The notes below the pieces were generated by a model that worked only from the letters and a program-made list of their open reading frames with translations, made no database searches and was not told where the DNA came from. 9,196 nucleotides of DNA from Cyanothece sp. UBA12306. GTDB taxonomy: Bacteria > Cyanobacteriota > Cyanobacteriia > Cyanobacteriales > Microcystaceae. Shown here in pieces: positions 1 through 6,106 of this stretch. A program made the position numbers and the translations under genes. The stretch covers positions 4,550-13,745 of the forward strand of contig DLXW01000253.1 in NCBI GenBank assembly GCA_003448685.1, written 5' to 3'. The stretch's first letter is position 1, and each line of letters opens with the position of its first letter.

Positions 1-101
1 AGAATGTAGAATTAAGAATGTAAATCGATTTCAAGCTTTATAAATGTTCTAACCTTGATTCGTAGGGCTATACTAACAAAATATTAGTTATTTTAATATA
101 G

Positions 102-872
102 TTAAATTTCTGATAAAAATGATAAAGGATTACTCATATTTTCAGCAAATCCTAGAAGACCTTGACCTCGATGTTCATAAAGTAATTTTCCTTGATGATC
201 AAATAAAAAAGTTCCTCCTCGTTGGGTTAAATAAGCAGCATCAGGAACATAAGTTGACCAATTACCCAAAACTTCTGTCATATTTCTTAGACGTAGAGTT
301 GCTAATTCAAAAGGACGCTGAAAACCTTGTCCTCCAGCTAAATTAAAAAATGATCCTTTTAAAGGAGGTAAAGGTTTAGCATGAATCACTTGATCATGAT
401 TAATTAATTGGGGAGAACTGCGATCGCCTAGATAACCTCTAAATACTTCAGCAAGAGTTTTAGGACTTCCAATTCCTGCACACATTAGCATTAAATTTAA
501 CCAAGCATTTTGACCAGGAGAAAGCAAGGGAAATTTCCACGATAAACCGGAATAAAGTTCTAATTTATGATGAATACTGGCCTGGGGATCAACAAATAAC
601 CATTCTCGATTAAACCCTGTATAATCACAAAATTTTAGTCCAGAATTACGATCACCAATACCAACAGCGCGAATAACAATTCCTCGGTGTTGCAGTTGTT
701 TTAATTCCCTTTGTATCCACCAAGCATATTCAAAACTATCAAAATCTCCCAGTTGCGACCAAATTAAAATAAGTAGTCTCTTTGCTGTTTGACAATTACT
801 CAGAATTGGTACTAATTCTCCGTCACTAATTCGTAGTAGTTGGGTTTGATTGAAAAGTTGATAAATATCCAT
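102..872 (-). CDS. Peroxiredoxin-like (AhpC/TSA, PrxL2-type) protein lacking the usual redox cysteines
   Basis: The 256-residue product has a thioredoxin-fold layout. A beta strand LLILIW (residues 33-38) leads into SQLGDFDSFEYA (39-50), where peroxiredoxins carry the catalytic cysteine. A strand/helix region VIRAVGIGD (66-74) follows, and the C-terminal GGTFLFD..GKLLYEHRGQG block (219-238) is typical of AhpC/TSA-like proteins of cyanobacteria and plant plastids. No cysteine lies in the expected active-site loop; the only ones are Cys27, Cys82 and Cys131. Classical peroxidase activity is therefore doubtful, and I know of no proven function for this subgroup. No signal peptide is obvious, so a cytoplasmic or thylakoid-surface location is likely. 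The start has no clear Shine-Dalgarno sequence. The gene diverges from recN across 187 bp. The family call rests on remembered resemblance: fairly sure of the fold, unsure of the role. Confidence 0.75.
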   Translation of the reverse strand: MDIYQLFNQTQLLRISDGELVPILSNCQTAKRLLILIWSQLGDFDSFEYAWWIQRELKQLQHRGIVIRAVGIGDRNSGLKFCDYTGFNREWLFVDPQASIHHKLELYSGLSWKFPLLSPGQNAWLNLMLMCAGIGSPKTLAEVFRGYLGDRSSPQLINHDQVIHAKPLPPLKGSFFNLAGGQGFQRPFELATLRLRNMTEVLGNWSTYVPDAAYLTQRGGTFLFDHQGKLLYEHRGQGLLGFAENMSNPLSFLSEI

Positions 873-900
873 ATCTAAAGTAAGAATTTAATCATTAAAT

Positions 901-906
901 ACTATA
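901..906 (-). promoter_or_regulatory. Possible -10 box for the peroxiredoxin-like gene
   Basis: Read on the minus strand, the sequence is TATAGT, five of six matches to the bacterial -10 consensus, 28 bp upstream of the start codon. No good -35 box lies at 16-18 bp, so this is a weak prediction from sequence alone. Confidence 0.22.
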
Positions 907-983
907 GCGTTTTTTACCCATCAAGAAAGGAAGAATTGGCAAAAGTTAAAGCTTTTGATACCTCACAAATATAAGAACTGCTA

Positions 984-989
984 TATAAT
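984..989 (+). promoter_or_regulatory. Possible -10 box for recN
   Basis: A perfect TATAAT hexamer lies 70 bp upstream of the recN ATG. The nearest -35-like hexamer, TTGATA at 955-960, is 23 bp away, which is too far for a standard spacer. A second TTGACT at 1005-1010 has no matching -10. I see no LexA-type box, but the cyanobacterial SOS consensus is not one I can score by eye. Confidence 0.3.
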
Positions 990-1059
990 GTCTCTCTGGA
1001 AGTCTTGACTATAGGTTAAGATACAAAAGTCTGGTGGTATTAATCAGTCAGGGTTACTC

Positions 1060-2820
1060 ATGCTTTCTCTATTGCAGATTAAAAATTTTACCTTAGTAGA
1101 CCAACTTTCCTTAGAATTTGGTCAGGGGTTGAATGTCCTTACAGGAGAAACTGGGGCCGGTAAGTCCATTATTCTCGATGCGATCGATACGGTTTTAGGG
1201 GGTAAAGTTAATGGTCGCTTAATTCGTCAAGGAATGCAACAAGCGTCTATTGAAGCGACTTTTGAAGGGGATAGTTACTTAAACGAATGGTTACAACAAC
1301 TCGATATTGATCCCTTAGAAGATGGAAGTATTGTCTGTCATCGGGAATTGATTTTGACAGGAGAAAGTATGCGATCGCGATCACGAATTAATGGAGTTGT
1401 GGTTAATTTACAATTAATGGGACAACTGCGCGATCGCCTGGTGGAAATTACGGCCCAAGGCCAAACTGTTCAACTGATGGACTCCATTCGACAAAGGGAA
1501 TTATTGGACTCTTATGGGGGAACAACTCTTGTTAAACAAAGAGAAGCGGTGGAATTAGCTTATAAAAATTGGAATTTAGCCGAGACAGAATTAGATAAAC
1601 GCCGCCAATCAGAAAAAGATAGATTACAACGCCTGGATTTATTAGATTATCAACTAAAAGAACTTTCAGAAGCCCAATTAACTGATTCCGACGAACTTGA
1701 TCAACTTGAACAAGAACGCGATCGCCTTTCCCATGTGGTGGAATTGCAGCAATTGAGTTATCAAACCTACCAGATACTATATCAAAATGATAGTGGAGAA
1801 CCGGCGATCGCCGATCAATTGGGAGAAGCAGAAAATATCTTGACAAATATGGCAGAATATGATCCAAAAATTGAATTGATTTTAGAGATGGTTAGATCAG
1901 CTTTAACCCAAGTAGTGGAAGCAGGACAGCAAATTAATGGCTATGGGGACGCTTTAGAAGCTGATCCCGAAAGATTAACCCAATTAGAAGAGAGAATTAA
2001 TTTATTACGACGTATTTGTCGTAAATATGGACCTAGTTTACAAGAAGTGATTAATTATTATCAGAAACTAGAGAATGAATTAACCGAATTAACCGATAAC
2101 CAACAATCTATTGAACAATTAGAAAAAGACTATCAAATTGCCCAAGAAAAACTAGAGAAAACCTGTGAAGAATTGACTAAATTACGGCAAAAAGCAGCTA
2201 GAAAATTAGAGAAACAATTAGTCAAAGAATTAAAACCTCTAGCCATGGATAAGGTGATTTTTGTTTGTCAAATTACTCCTTGTTCAGCGACTATTATGGG
2301 AAAGGATCAAGTAGTATTTTATTTTAGTCCTAATCCTGGAGAAAAAATTCAACCCCTTTCTAGTACCGCCTCGGGGGGAGAGATGAGCCGTTTCTTATTA
2401 GCATTAAAAGCTTGTTTTGCCAAGTCAGAAAAACGCTCAGGAACCTTAATTTTTGATGAAATTGATGCGGGAGTATCAGGAAAAGTAGCTCAAGCAATTG
2501 GAGAAAAATTACATCAACTAAGTAATCAATATCAGATTTTATGTGTCACCCATCAACCCTTAGTTGCGGCCATGGCCGACAATCATTTTCGAGTTAGTAA
2601 ACAAATGATTGAAGAATCTTCTGCTTTTGTAACATTAGAAGATAAACAATCAAATTTATCAGAAATTAGGACAGTAGTAAGGGTTATATCCTTGGATAAT
2701 TTACAGACTAGACGAGAAGAATTAGCTCAATTAACAGGAGGAAATTCTGCCCAAGATGCCATAGAATTTGCTCAGTCATTGTTAACAAAAGCCGAATTAT
2801 ACCGCTTGGGAAAGAATTAA
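1060..2820 (+). CDS. recN: DNA repair protein RecN (SMC-like ATPase)
   Basis: RecN is a cytoplasmic SMC-family ATPase that binds DNA ends and promotes RecA-dependent double-strand-break repair. All nucleotide-binding parts are visible in the 586 residues. The Walker A motif GETGAGKS is at 29-36. The ABC signature SGGEMSR is at 438-444. Walker B LIFDEID has Asp466 and catalytic Glu467, followed by the D-loop-like AGVSG. The switch histidine is His498 in CVTHQP. Between the head halves lie two charged, leucine-rich stretches (about 160-225 and 300-375) that should form the antiparallel coiled coil. The N-terminus, MLSLLQIKNFTLVDQ, is typical of RecN and supports this ATG; AGGG at 1050-1053 is a plausible ribosome site, and an in-frame stop lies upstream at 1012. 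Length is slightly above the E. coli protein (about 553) and I see no break. Four HIP1 octamers lie inside the gene. Confidence 0.97.
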   Translation: MLSLLQIKNFTLVDQLSLEFGQGLNVLTGETGAGKSIILDAIDTVLGGKVNGRLIRQGMQQASIEATFEGDSYLNEWLQQLDIDPLEDGSIVCHRELILTGESMRSRSRINGVVVNLQLMGQLRDRLVEITAQGQTVQLMDSIRQRELLDSYGGTTLVKQREAVELAYKNWNLAETELDKRRQSEKDRLQRLDLLDYQLKELSEAQLTDSDELDQLEQERDRLSHVVELQQLSYQTYQILYQNDSGEPAIADQLGEAENILTNMAEYDPKIELILEMVRSALTQVVEAGQQINGYGDALEADPERLTQLEERINLLRRICRKYGPSLQEVINYYQKLENELTELTDNQQSIEQLEKDYQIAQEKLEKTCEELTKLRQKAARKLEKQLVKELKPLAMDKVIFVCQITPCSATIMGKDQVVFYFSPNPGEKIQPLSSTASGGEMSRFLLALKACFAKSEKRSGTLIFDEIDAGVSGKVAQAIGEKLHQLSNQYQILCVTHQPLVAAMADNHFRVSKQMIEESSAFVTLEDKQSNLSEIRTVVRVISLDNLQTRREELAQLTGGNSAQDAIEFAQSLLTKAELYRLGKN

Positions 2821-2834
2821 TATCAGACCCATTA

Positions 2835-2921
2835 GTGCCAAAATATAGAGGATTAATAGACATCATTTTAGTGATGATGCTAATTTTAATGGTTGTTATC
2901 TGGGGCTTCTTTATACTATAA
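2835..2921 (+). CDS. Candidate 28-residue single-span membrane peptide (GTG start, tentative)
   Basis: Directly after recN a short frame runs from GTG at 2835 to TAA at 2919. It encodes VPKYRGLID followed by an uninterrupted hydrophobic run (about residues 10-28, ILVMMLIL..VVIWGFFIL), with basic residues before the span and almost no tail after it. That is the shape of tiny cyanobacterial membrane subunits, but I do not recognise the sequence as any known one. No Shine-Dalgarno sequence precedes the GTG. The frame stays open upstream into the end of recN without a conventional start, and T-rich DNA readily yields hydrophobic frames by chance. It could equally be untranslated spacer. Confidence 0.18.
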   Translation: MPKYRGLIDIILVMMLILMVVIWGFFIL

Positions 2922-2922
2922 T
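2893..2922 (+). promoter_or_regulatory. Possible sigma-70-type promoter for the SUMF1-domain gene
   Basis: TTGTTA (2893-2898) and a perfect TATAAT (2917-2922) are separated by 18 bp. This would start transcription near 2929, about 65 nt before the ATG at 2994. A second TATAAT at 2971-2976 lacks a good -35 partner and would give a leader of only about 10 nt. The site overlaps the end of the candidate small peptide frame, which slightly argues for one or the other. Confidence 0.35.
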
Positions 2923-2993
2923 ATTGTGATTAATAAATTAACTAATTATCAATCATCTTTAGTAAAAAATTATAATCCAACTTAAAAAGTATT

Positions 2994-3872
2994 ATGGAGA
3001 CTGAGTTATTATCCTTTAACTTTGAGGTAGTTGCTGTTAATAAAAAAGGCAAGATAGTTAAACGAGAACGAAAAAAAAATCTTTACTATATTGAAAAATT
3101 AAACCAGGAAATAAATCTTGAAATGGCTGCTATTCCAGGAGAAACATTTTTAATGGGAAGTCTAGATAATGAAGAAGGATTTTTATGTTCTCAAACTCCT
3201 CGACATTGGGTTATGGTTAGACCGTTTTGGATTAGTAAGTATCCCATAACTCAAGCACAATGGCAAGTTATTTCTAAGAGTCCTCAAGTTAATTTATTTC
3301 TTGATTCTCAACCTTCTAATTTTTCTGGAAAAAATCGTCCAGTAGAACAGGTTTCTTGGTATGAAGCAAAGGAATTTTGCGCGAGGTTATCCCAACTAAC
3401 CGAGCGTTCTTATTATCTCCCGAGTGAAGTACAATGGGAATACGCTTGTCGAGGAACTTTGAGCTATCCTTTCCATTTCGGAGAAACTATTACTACAGAC
3501 TTAGCTAATTATTCGGGGGTTAATTGGGAATACAATGGAAAAATTTGTAGTCGCGGTTTTTATGGTTATGGGCCATTAGGAGAAGATAGAAGGGAAACAA
3601 CTAATGTTGGTTTTTTTCAAGTTGCTAATCATTTTGGACTCTATGATCTTCACGGAAATGTTAGAGAATGGTGTGAAGATATTTGGCATCCTAACTATAT
3701 CGGTGCGCCAACTAATAGTCAAGCTTGGATAACCGGAGGAGACGAAACTAAAAGAATAGTGCGAGGTGGTTCATGGAATGGTAGTCCTCACAAATGTCGT
3801 TCAGCTTATCGAGGAAAATTTGATCCTAATGCCTCTCTTTATGATATCGGTTTTCGAGTTGTTTATTACTAA
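2994..3872 (+). CDS. Formylglycine-generating-enzyme/SUMF1-domain protein, probably non-canonical
   Basis: The FGE-sulfatase (SUMF1/EgtB/PvdO) fold spans about residues 43-292. Family hallmarks run in order: IPGETFLMGS (47-56), RPFWISKYPIT (76-86), RPVEQVSWYEA (115-125), YLPSEVQWEYACRG (141-154), GLYDLHGNVREW (215-226), RGGSW (257-261) and the closing GFRVVYY. The first 40 or so residues (FNFEVVAVNKKGKIVKRERK) resemble a leader I recall in many cyanobacterial SUMF1-domain proteins. True formylglycine generators carry two copper-binding cysteines in the RGGSW-x-C-x4-C stretch. Here the first position is Gly263 and only Cys268 remains, so aerobic sulfatase activation is unlikely and no sulfatase lies nearby. 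EgtB- or PvdO-like chemistry or a binding role is possible; the substrate is unknown. An in-frame stop at 2973 makes this ATG the first usable start; its Shine-Dalgarno is weak. The last 47 bp overlap the convergent nicotinamidase gene. No HIP1 octamer occurs in it. Confidence 0.88.
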   Translation: METELLSFNFEVVAVNKKGKIVKRERKKNLYYIEKLNQEINLEMAAIPGETFLMGSLDNEEGFLCSQTPRHWVMVRPFWISKYPITQAQWQVISKSPQVNLFLDSQPSNFSGKNRPVEQVSWYEAKEFCARLSQLTERSYYLPSEVQWEYACRGTLSYPFHFGETITTDLANYSGVNWEYNGKICSRGFYGYGPLGEDRRETTNVGFFQVANHFGLYDLHGNVREWCEDIWHPNYIGAPTNSQAWITGGDETKRIVRGGSWNGSPHKCRSAYRGKFDPNASLYDIGFRVVYY

Positions 3873-4626
3873 AATTATGGGTGTGAAAATTAATTTCCGA
3901 AGCAATTAAAGCACCCCGTTCTGCCATGGTATAAAGTCCTAGATGATGGGTGATTTTTTGGGGATGAATAGCTGTTTTAGGTAAACCCTGAGCTGCTGCC
4001 ATTTCTGCTGTAAGATTGAAGGTAGCACAGCCTTTGTCATAAACTATCACATCCTTTAAACTAGGCAATAAACTATGGTTACGAACCGATAGTAAGGTAA
4101 CCACAAAATCCATCACACAAATATCGGTACAAATTCCCACAACAATTAAGGTTTCCAATTGATGTCTGTTTACCCAGTTCAAAAATAGATTATCTTGACT
4201 ATTGATATCAATTGAACCAATAAATCCATTAATACAATCTTTGGTGATCAAGGTAGCTTGGGGGTGATTTTCCAGCCATTCTAGTTCAGCAACCAGTTTT
4301 TCTTCCCTAGTACCCTGTTCACAATGGGGAGGGTAAGGAGGTTCGAGTTTACCTGGTTCGTGGGTATCGAGAAATAGTAAAATAGGACAATCTTTGGCGA
4401 CAAATATTCTAGCGAGACGCTCGCTTTCAGCTACCATAGTAGAAATTTGTTGATCCGGTTCCGAAGGGGCCAACGGTCCAAAACCCACGGTACAAAAACC
4501 ATTAATTACATCCACTATAATTAATCCTGTGGGGCGATCGCCGATAGTATGGGGTCGGGAATCGATGGGTAAAGCCTCTTCAATGGCTGCTAAAGTAGAA
4601 TCTAGGTTTGTAGTCGTCATCGTCAT
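3826..4626 (-). CDS. Nicotinamidase, plant/cyanobacterial type (cysteine hydrolase, isochorismatase fold)
   Basis: The enzyme should hydrolyse nicotinamide to nicotinate and ammonia in the cytoplasm, feeding NAD salvage. The catalytic triad is visible: Asp39 in LIIVDVINGFC, Lys129 in LITKDCINGF, and nucleophile Cys170 in VVGICTDICV, which also holds the family's cis-peptide loop. Metal-binding candidates are Asp87 and His89 in FLDTHEPG and His101 in YPPHCEQGT; the extra histidine found between these in PncA-type enzymes is absent. The blocks NGFCTVG, PPHC, KDCINGFIGS, GICTDICV and HPQKITHHLGLY closely match my memory of the Arabidopsis NIC1-3 enzymes, so I prefer this to a generic isochorismatase. 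Those proteins end shortly after the segment equivalent to SEINF (243-247). Here about 19 further polar residues follow, encoded antisense to the end of the SUMF1-domain gene. Met1 or Met3 could start translation; neither has a clear Shine-Dalgarno sequence. It diverges from the SDR gene across 56 bp. Confidence 0.85.
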   Translation of the reverse strand: MTMTTTNLDSTLAAIEEALPIDSRPHTIGDRPTGLIIVDVINGFCTVGFGPLAPSEPDQQISTMVAESERLARIFVAKDCPILLFLDTHEPGKLEPPYPPHCEQGTREEKLVAELEWLENHPQATLITKDCINGFIGSIDINSQDNLFLNWVNRHQLETLIVVGICTDICVMDFVVTLLSVRNHSLLPSLKDVIVYDKGCATFNLTAEMAAAQGLPKTAIHPQKITHHLGLYTMAERGALIASEINFHTHNFSNKQLENRYHKERH

Positions 4627-4682
4627 TTTTTGAGTTAAGTTATATTAAGAATTAAAATTATTAAGATTCTAAGATCAAGCTT

Positions 4683-5558
4683 ATGTTTTTAGTTACTGGT
4701 GCAACAGGATCTCTCGGACGGAGAATTGTTAGACAACTTAGAGATCAAGAAACTCCTGTGCGATCGTTTGTTCGGCTTTTTTCAGACTATAGTGAACTCG
4801 AATATCGTGGGTCCGAAATTTTCATCGGCGACTTAAAACACGACCAAGACCTTGCCAAAGCTACCCAAGGGGTGGATTATATTATCAGTACCCACGGTTC
4901 TGGGGATGATACCCAAGCATTAGATTATCGTGCCAATATTCAACTGATCGATCTCGCTAAAGAAAACGGAATTAAGCATTTTGTCTATATTTCCGTCTTA
5001 GGAGTCGATCGCGGTTACACCGATGCACCGGTTTTTAAAGCAAAACGGGAAGTAGAAAAATATCTGATCACCAGTGGACTAAATTATACTATTTTGCGCC
5101 CATCGGGGTTCGCTAACAACTTACTTCCCTTAGCTGAAAGGTTCCGCGAAAACGGAATTTATCTCCTCATCGGTGATCCCAAAAACCGTTCTTCAATTGT
5201 CAGTACGGACGATTTAGCAACAATAGCGATCGCCTCTGTTAATCTAGAAGGAGCAAAAAATCAAATTTTCCCCGTCGGTGGGCCGCAAATTCTGACCAGA
5301 GGGGAAATACCAGAAATTTTTGGGCGAATTTTCCAAAAAGAACCCATTATTATCAACCCTCCCCTATTTATCTTGGATGGAGTACGTTCGGGTTTAGGAT
5401 TATTTAATCCCCAATTACAGCGATCGCTAGGAACTTTGAGAACCTTACTCGCTAATGAATTTTTCTGTACTCCAGAAGAAATTAGTCAAATAGAAGCCAT
5501 TTATGATCTTAAACTAGAATCGCTCGAAAGCTTTATCTCTCGCTATCTAGGAACTTAA
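4683..5558 (+). CDS. Ycf39-like atypical SDR / NmrA-type NAD(P)-binding protein
   Basis: This 291-residue protein has an N-terminal Rossmann fold. The dinucleotide-binding loop is TGATGSLG (5-12). Arg31, after the second strand, suits NADP binding, and GDL (49-51) and ISTHGSG (68-74) follow as in atypical short-chain dehydrogenases. The FVYISVLGVDR (100-110), LNYTILRPSGF (133-143) and VSTDDLA (173-179) blocks are typical of the Ycf39/NmrA group. The catalytic Tyr-x3-Lys of classical SDRs is missing: the equivalent stretch is PVFKAKREVEKYL. A regulatory or assembly-factor role is therefore more likely than simple dehydrogenation. Ycf39 itself assists photosystem II assembly with chlorophyll-binding Hlip partners, but this looks like a paralogue rather than Ycf39 proper. 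Length is normal and the start is the first ATG of the Rossmann strand. Two HIP1 octamers lie within it. The neighbouring gene converges 12 bp downstream. Confidence 0.85.
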   Translation: MFLVTGATGSLGRRIVRQLRDQETPVRSFVRLFSDYSELEYRGSEIFIGDLKHDQDLAKATQGVDYIISTHGSGDDTQALDYRANIQLIDLAKENGIKHFVYISVLGVDRGYTDAPVFKAKREVEKYLITSGLNYTILRPSGFANNLLPLAERFRENGIYLLIGDPKNRSSIVSTDDLATIAIASVNLEGAKNQIFPVGGPQILTRGEIPEIFGRIFQKEPIIINPPLFILDGVRSGLGLFNPQLQRSLGTLRTLLANEFFCTPEEISQIEAIYDLKLESLESFISRYLGT

Positions 5559-5570
5559 TCAAATGAAACC

Positions 5571-5882
5571 TTAAGATTTTTTGGCAAAAGATAACTGAAT
5601 AGCCAAAAGAATTAAACCAAAAGCGACAAAAGCAAAGATAAAAGTTCCTAATGAAGCAACACCCATCACTAAAGTTCGGACTAAAGAACCAATTCTCAAG
5701 ACTAAAACCTTCTTAGATGTCAAAGGTTTACTAGCAAAACTATGGACAATAGAAAGAGTAAGAGAATACAATGCGATCGCCAGAGAACCAGAAATAGTCG
5801 AACCAATCAGACAACGTAAAGGAGTTACTTTTTGTTTGGAAGGTTCAGGGTTTGATGGTGAAGTATTAGGAGAATCTGCCAT
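5571..5882 (-). CDS. DUF3082 family two-span membrane protein
   Basis: The 103-residue product begins with a polar, Pro/Ser-rich stretch (2-20, with three prolines in NTSPSNPEPS). Two hydrophobic segments follow, about 24-46 and 71-97, joined by a basic loop containing SKPLTSKK (51-58) and ending in AKKS. The first span starts PLRCLIGSTISGSLA, which I recognise as typical of DUF3082, a family of cyanobacteria and plastid-bearing organisms with no established function as far as I know. It is probably in the thylakoid or plasma membrane. A stop codon (TAA at 5888-5886) sits one codon ahead of the ATG, so this start is the only conventional one. There is no Shine-Dalgarno sequence immediately before it. 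It converges with the SDR gene and diverges from ppk1. One HIP1 octamer lies inside. Confidence 0.82.
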   Translation of the reverse strand: MADSPNTSPSNPEPSKQKVTPLRCLIGSTISGSLAIALYSLTLSIVHSFASKPLTSKKVLVLRIGSLVRTLVMGVASLGTFIFAFVAFGLILLAIQLSFAKKS

Positions 5883-6017
5883 AATTTATCTAAGAATAAA
5901 AATTCATTTACTCCTACTGAAATCTTAACTGAAGGATAAACTAATAGGGAACGAATTACGATAAAATCAAGGATAACATCGCACTAGCCATTAAGGTATT
6001 TGATTGACATCAGAAAC

Positions 6018-6039
6018 AGCTAAAACCTTAGTTCTAGCT
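6018..6039. promoter_or_regulatory. Imperfect palindrome upstream of ppk1 (operator or RNA hairpin)
   Basis: AGCTA-A-AAC (6018-6026) pairs with GTT-C-TAGCT (6031-6039) around a CTTA loop, giving eight base pairs and one A/C mismatch. TTGACA (6004-6009), a perfect -35-like hexamer, lies just upstream, and a run TACTTTTTC follows directly downstream (6040-6048). It could be an operator for a dimeric regulator, or a weak hairpin plus T-run that ends or attenuates a transcript starting upstream. Only the symmetry is observed; the role is inference. Confidence 0.35.
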
Positions 6040-6072
6040 TACTTTTTCATTTCGCGTAGCGGTGTAACCCCC

Positions 6073-6078
6073 TATACT
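6073..6078 (+). promoter_or_regulatory. Possible -10 box for ppk1
   Basis: TATACT, five of six matches to the -10 consensus, lies 28 bp before the ppk1 start codon. The best -35-like hexamer upstream (TTGACA at 6004-6009) is much too far away, so a promoter here would have to be activator-dependent or extended in another way. GTGTAACCCCC just before it (6062-6072) is unusually C-rich for this spacer. Confidence 0.27.
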
Positions 6079-6106
6079 AAAGTCTAGCCGTCTGCTCTTT
6101 TCGATT

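Noticed and set aside
1..22. Direct repeat AGAATGTA at 1-8 and 15-22
   Set aside because: Only eight AT-rich bases repeated twice at the window edge; cannot be told from chance or from a larger repeat cut off by the edge.
72..88. Hairpin ACTAA / TTAGT downstream of the peroxiredoxin-like gene
   Set aside because: Five A-T-rich pairs without a following T-run in the direction of transcription. Not a credible terminator.
119..346. A 75-codon plus-strand open frame starting MIKDYSYF
   Set aside because: It lies wholly antisense to the 3' part of the peroxiredoxin-like gene, whose frame shows clear family motifs. The predicted peptide has no recognisable features, and no ribosome site is seen.
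1532..1867. A 111-codon minus-strand open frame within recN
   Set aside because: It is antisense to the coiled-coil part of recN and follows from its biased codons. No family resemblance.
2861..2876. Hairpin CATCA-TTTTAG-TGATG as a recN terminator
   Set aside because: Only five pairs, and no T-run follows; the sequence downstream is ATGCTAATTTTAATGG.
5924..5942. Possible Pho box upstream of ppk1: CTTAACTG, 3-bp spacer, GATAAACT
   Set aside because: The first octamer fits the cyanobacterial PyTTAAPyPy(A/T) pattern well, but the second matches only about five positions and a third unit (AGGGAACG) does not fit. It is also about 165 bp from ppk1. Too weak to call without a weight matrix.
6051..6062. 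TTCGCGTAGCGG as a dispersed repeat copy
   Set aside because: It holds a three-base dyad (CGC-GTA-GCG) and recalls cyanobacterial repeat fragments, but a single 12-base piece without a second copy in the window is not enough to call.
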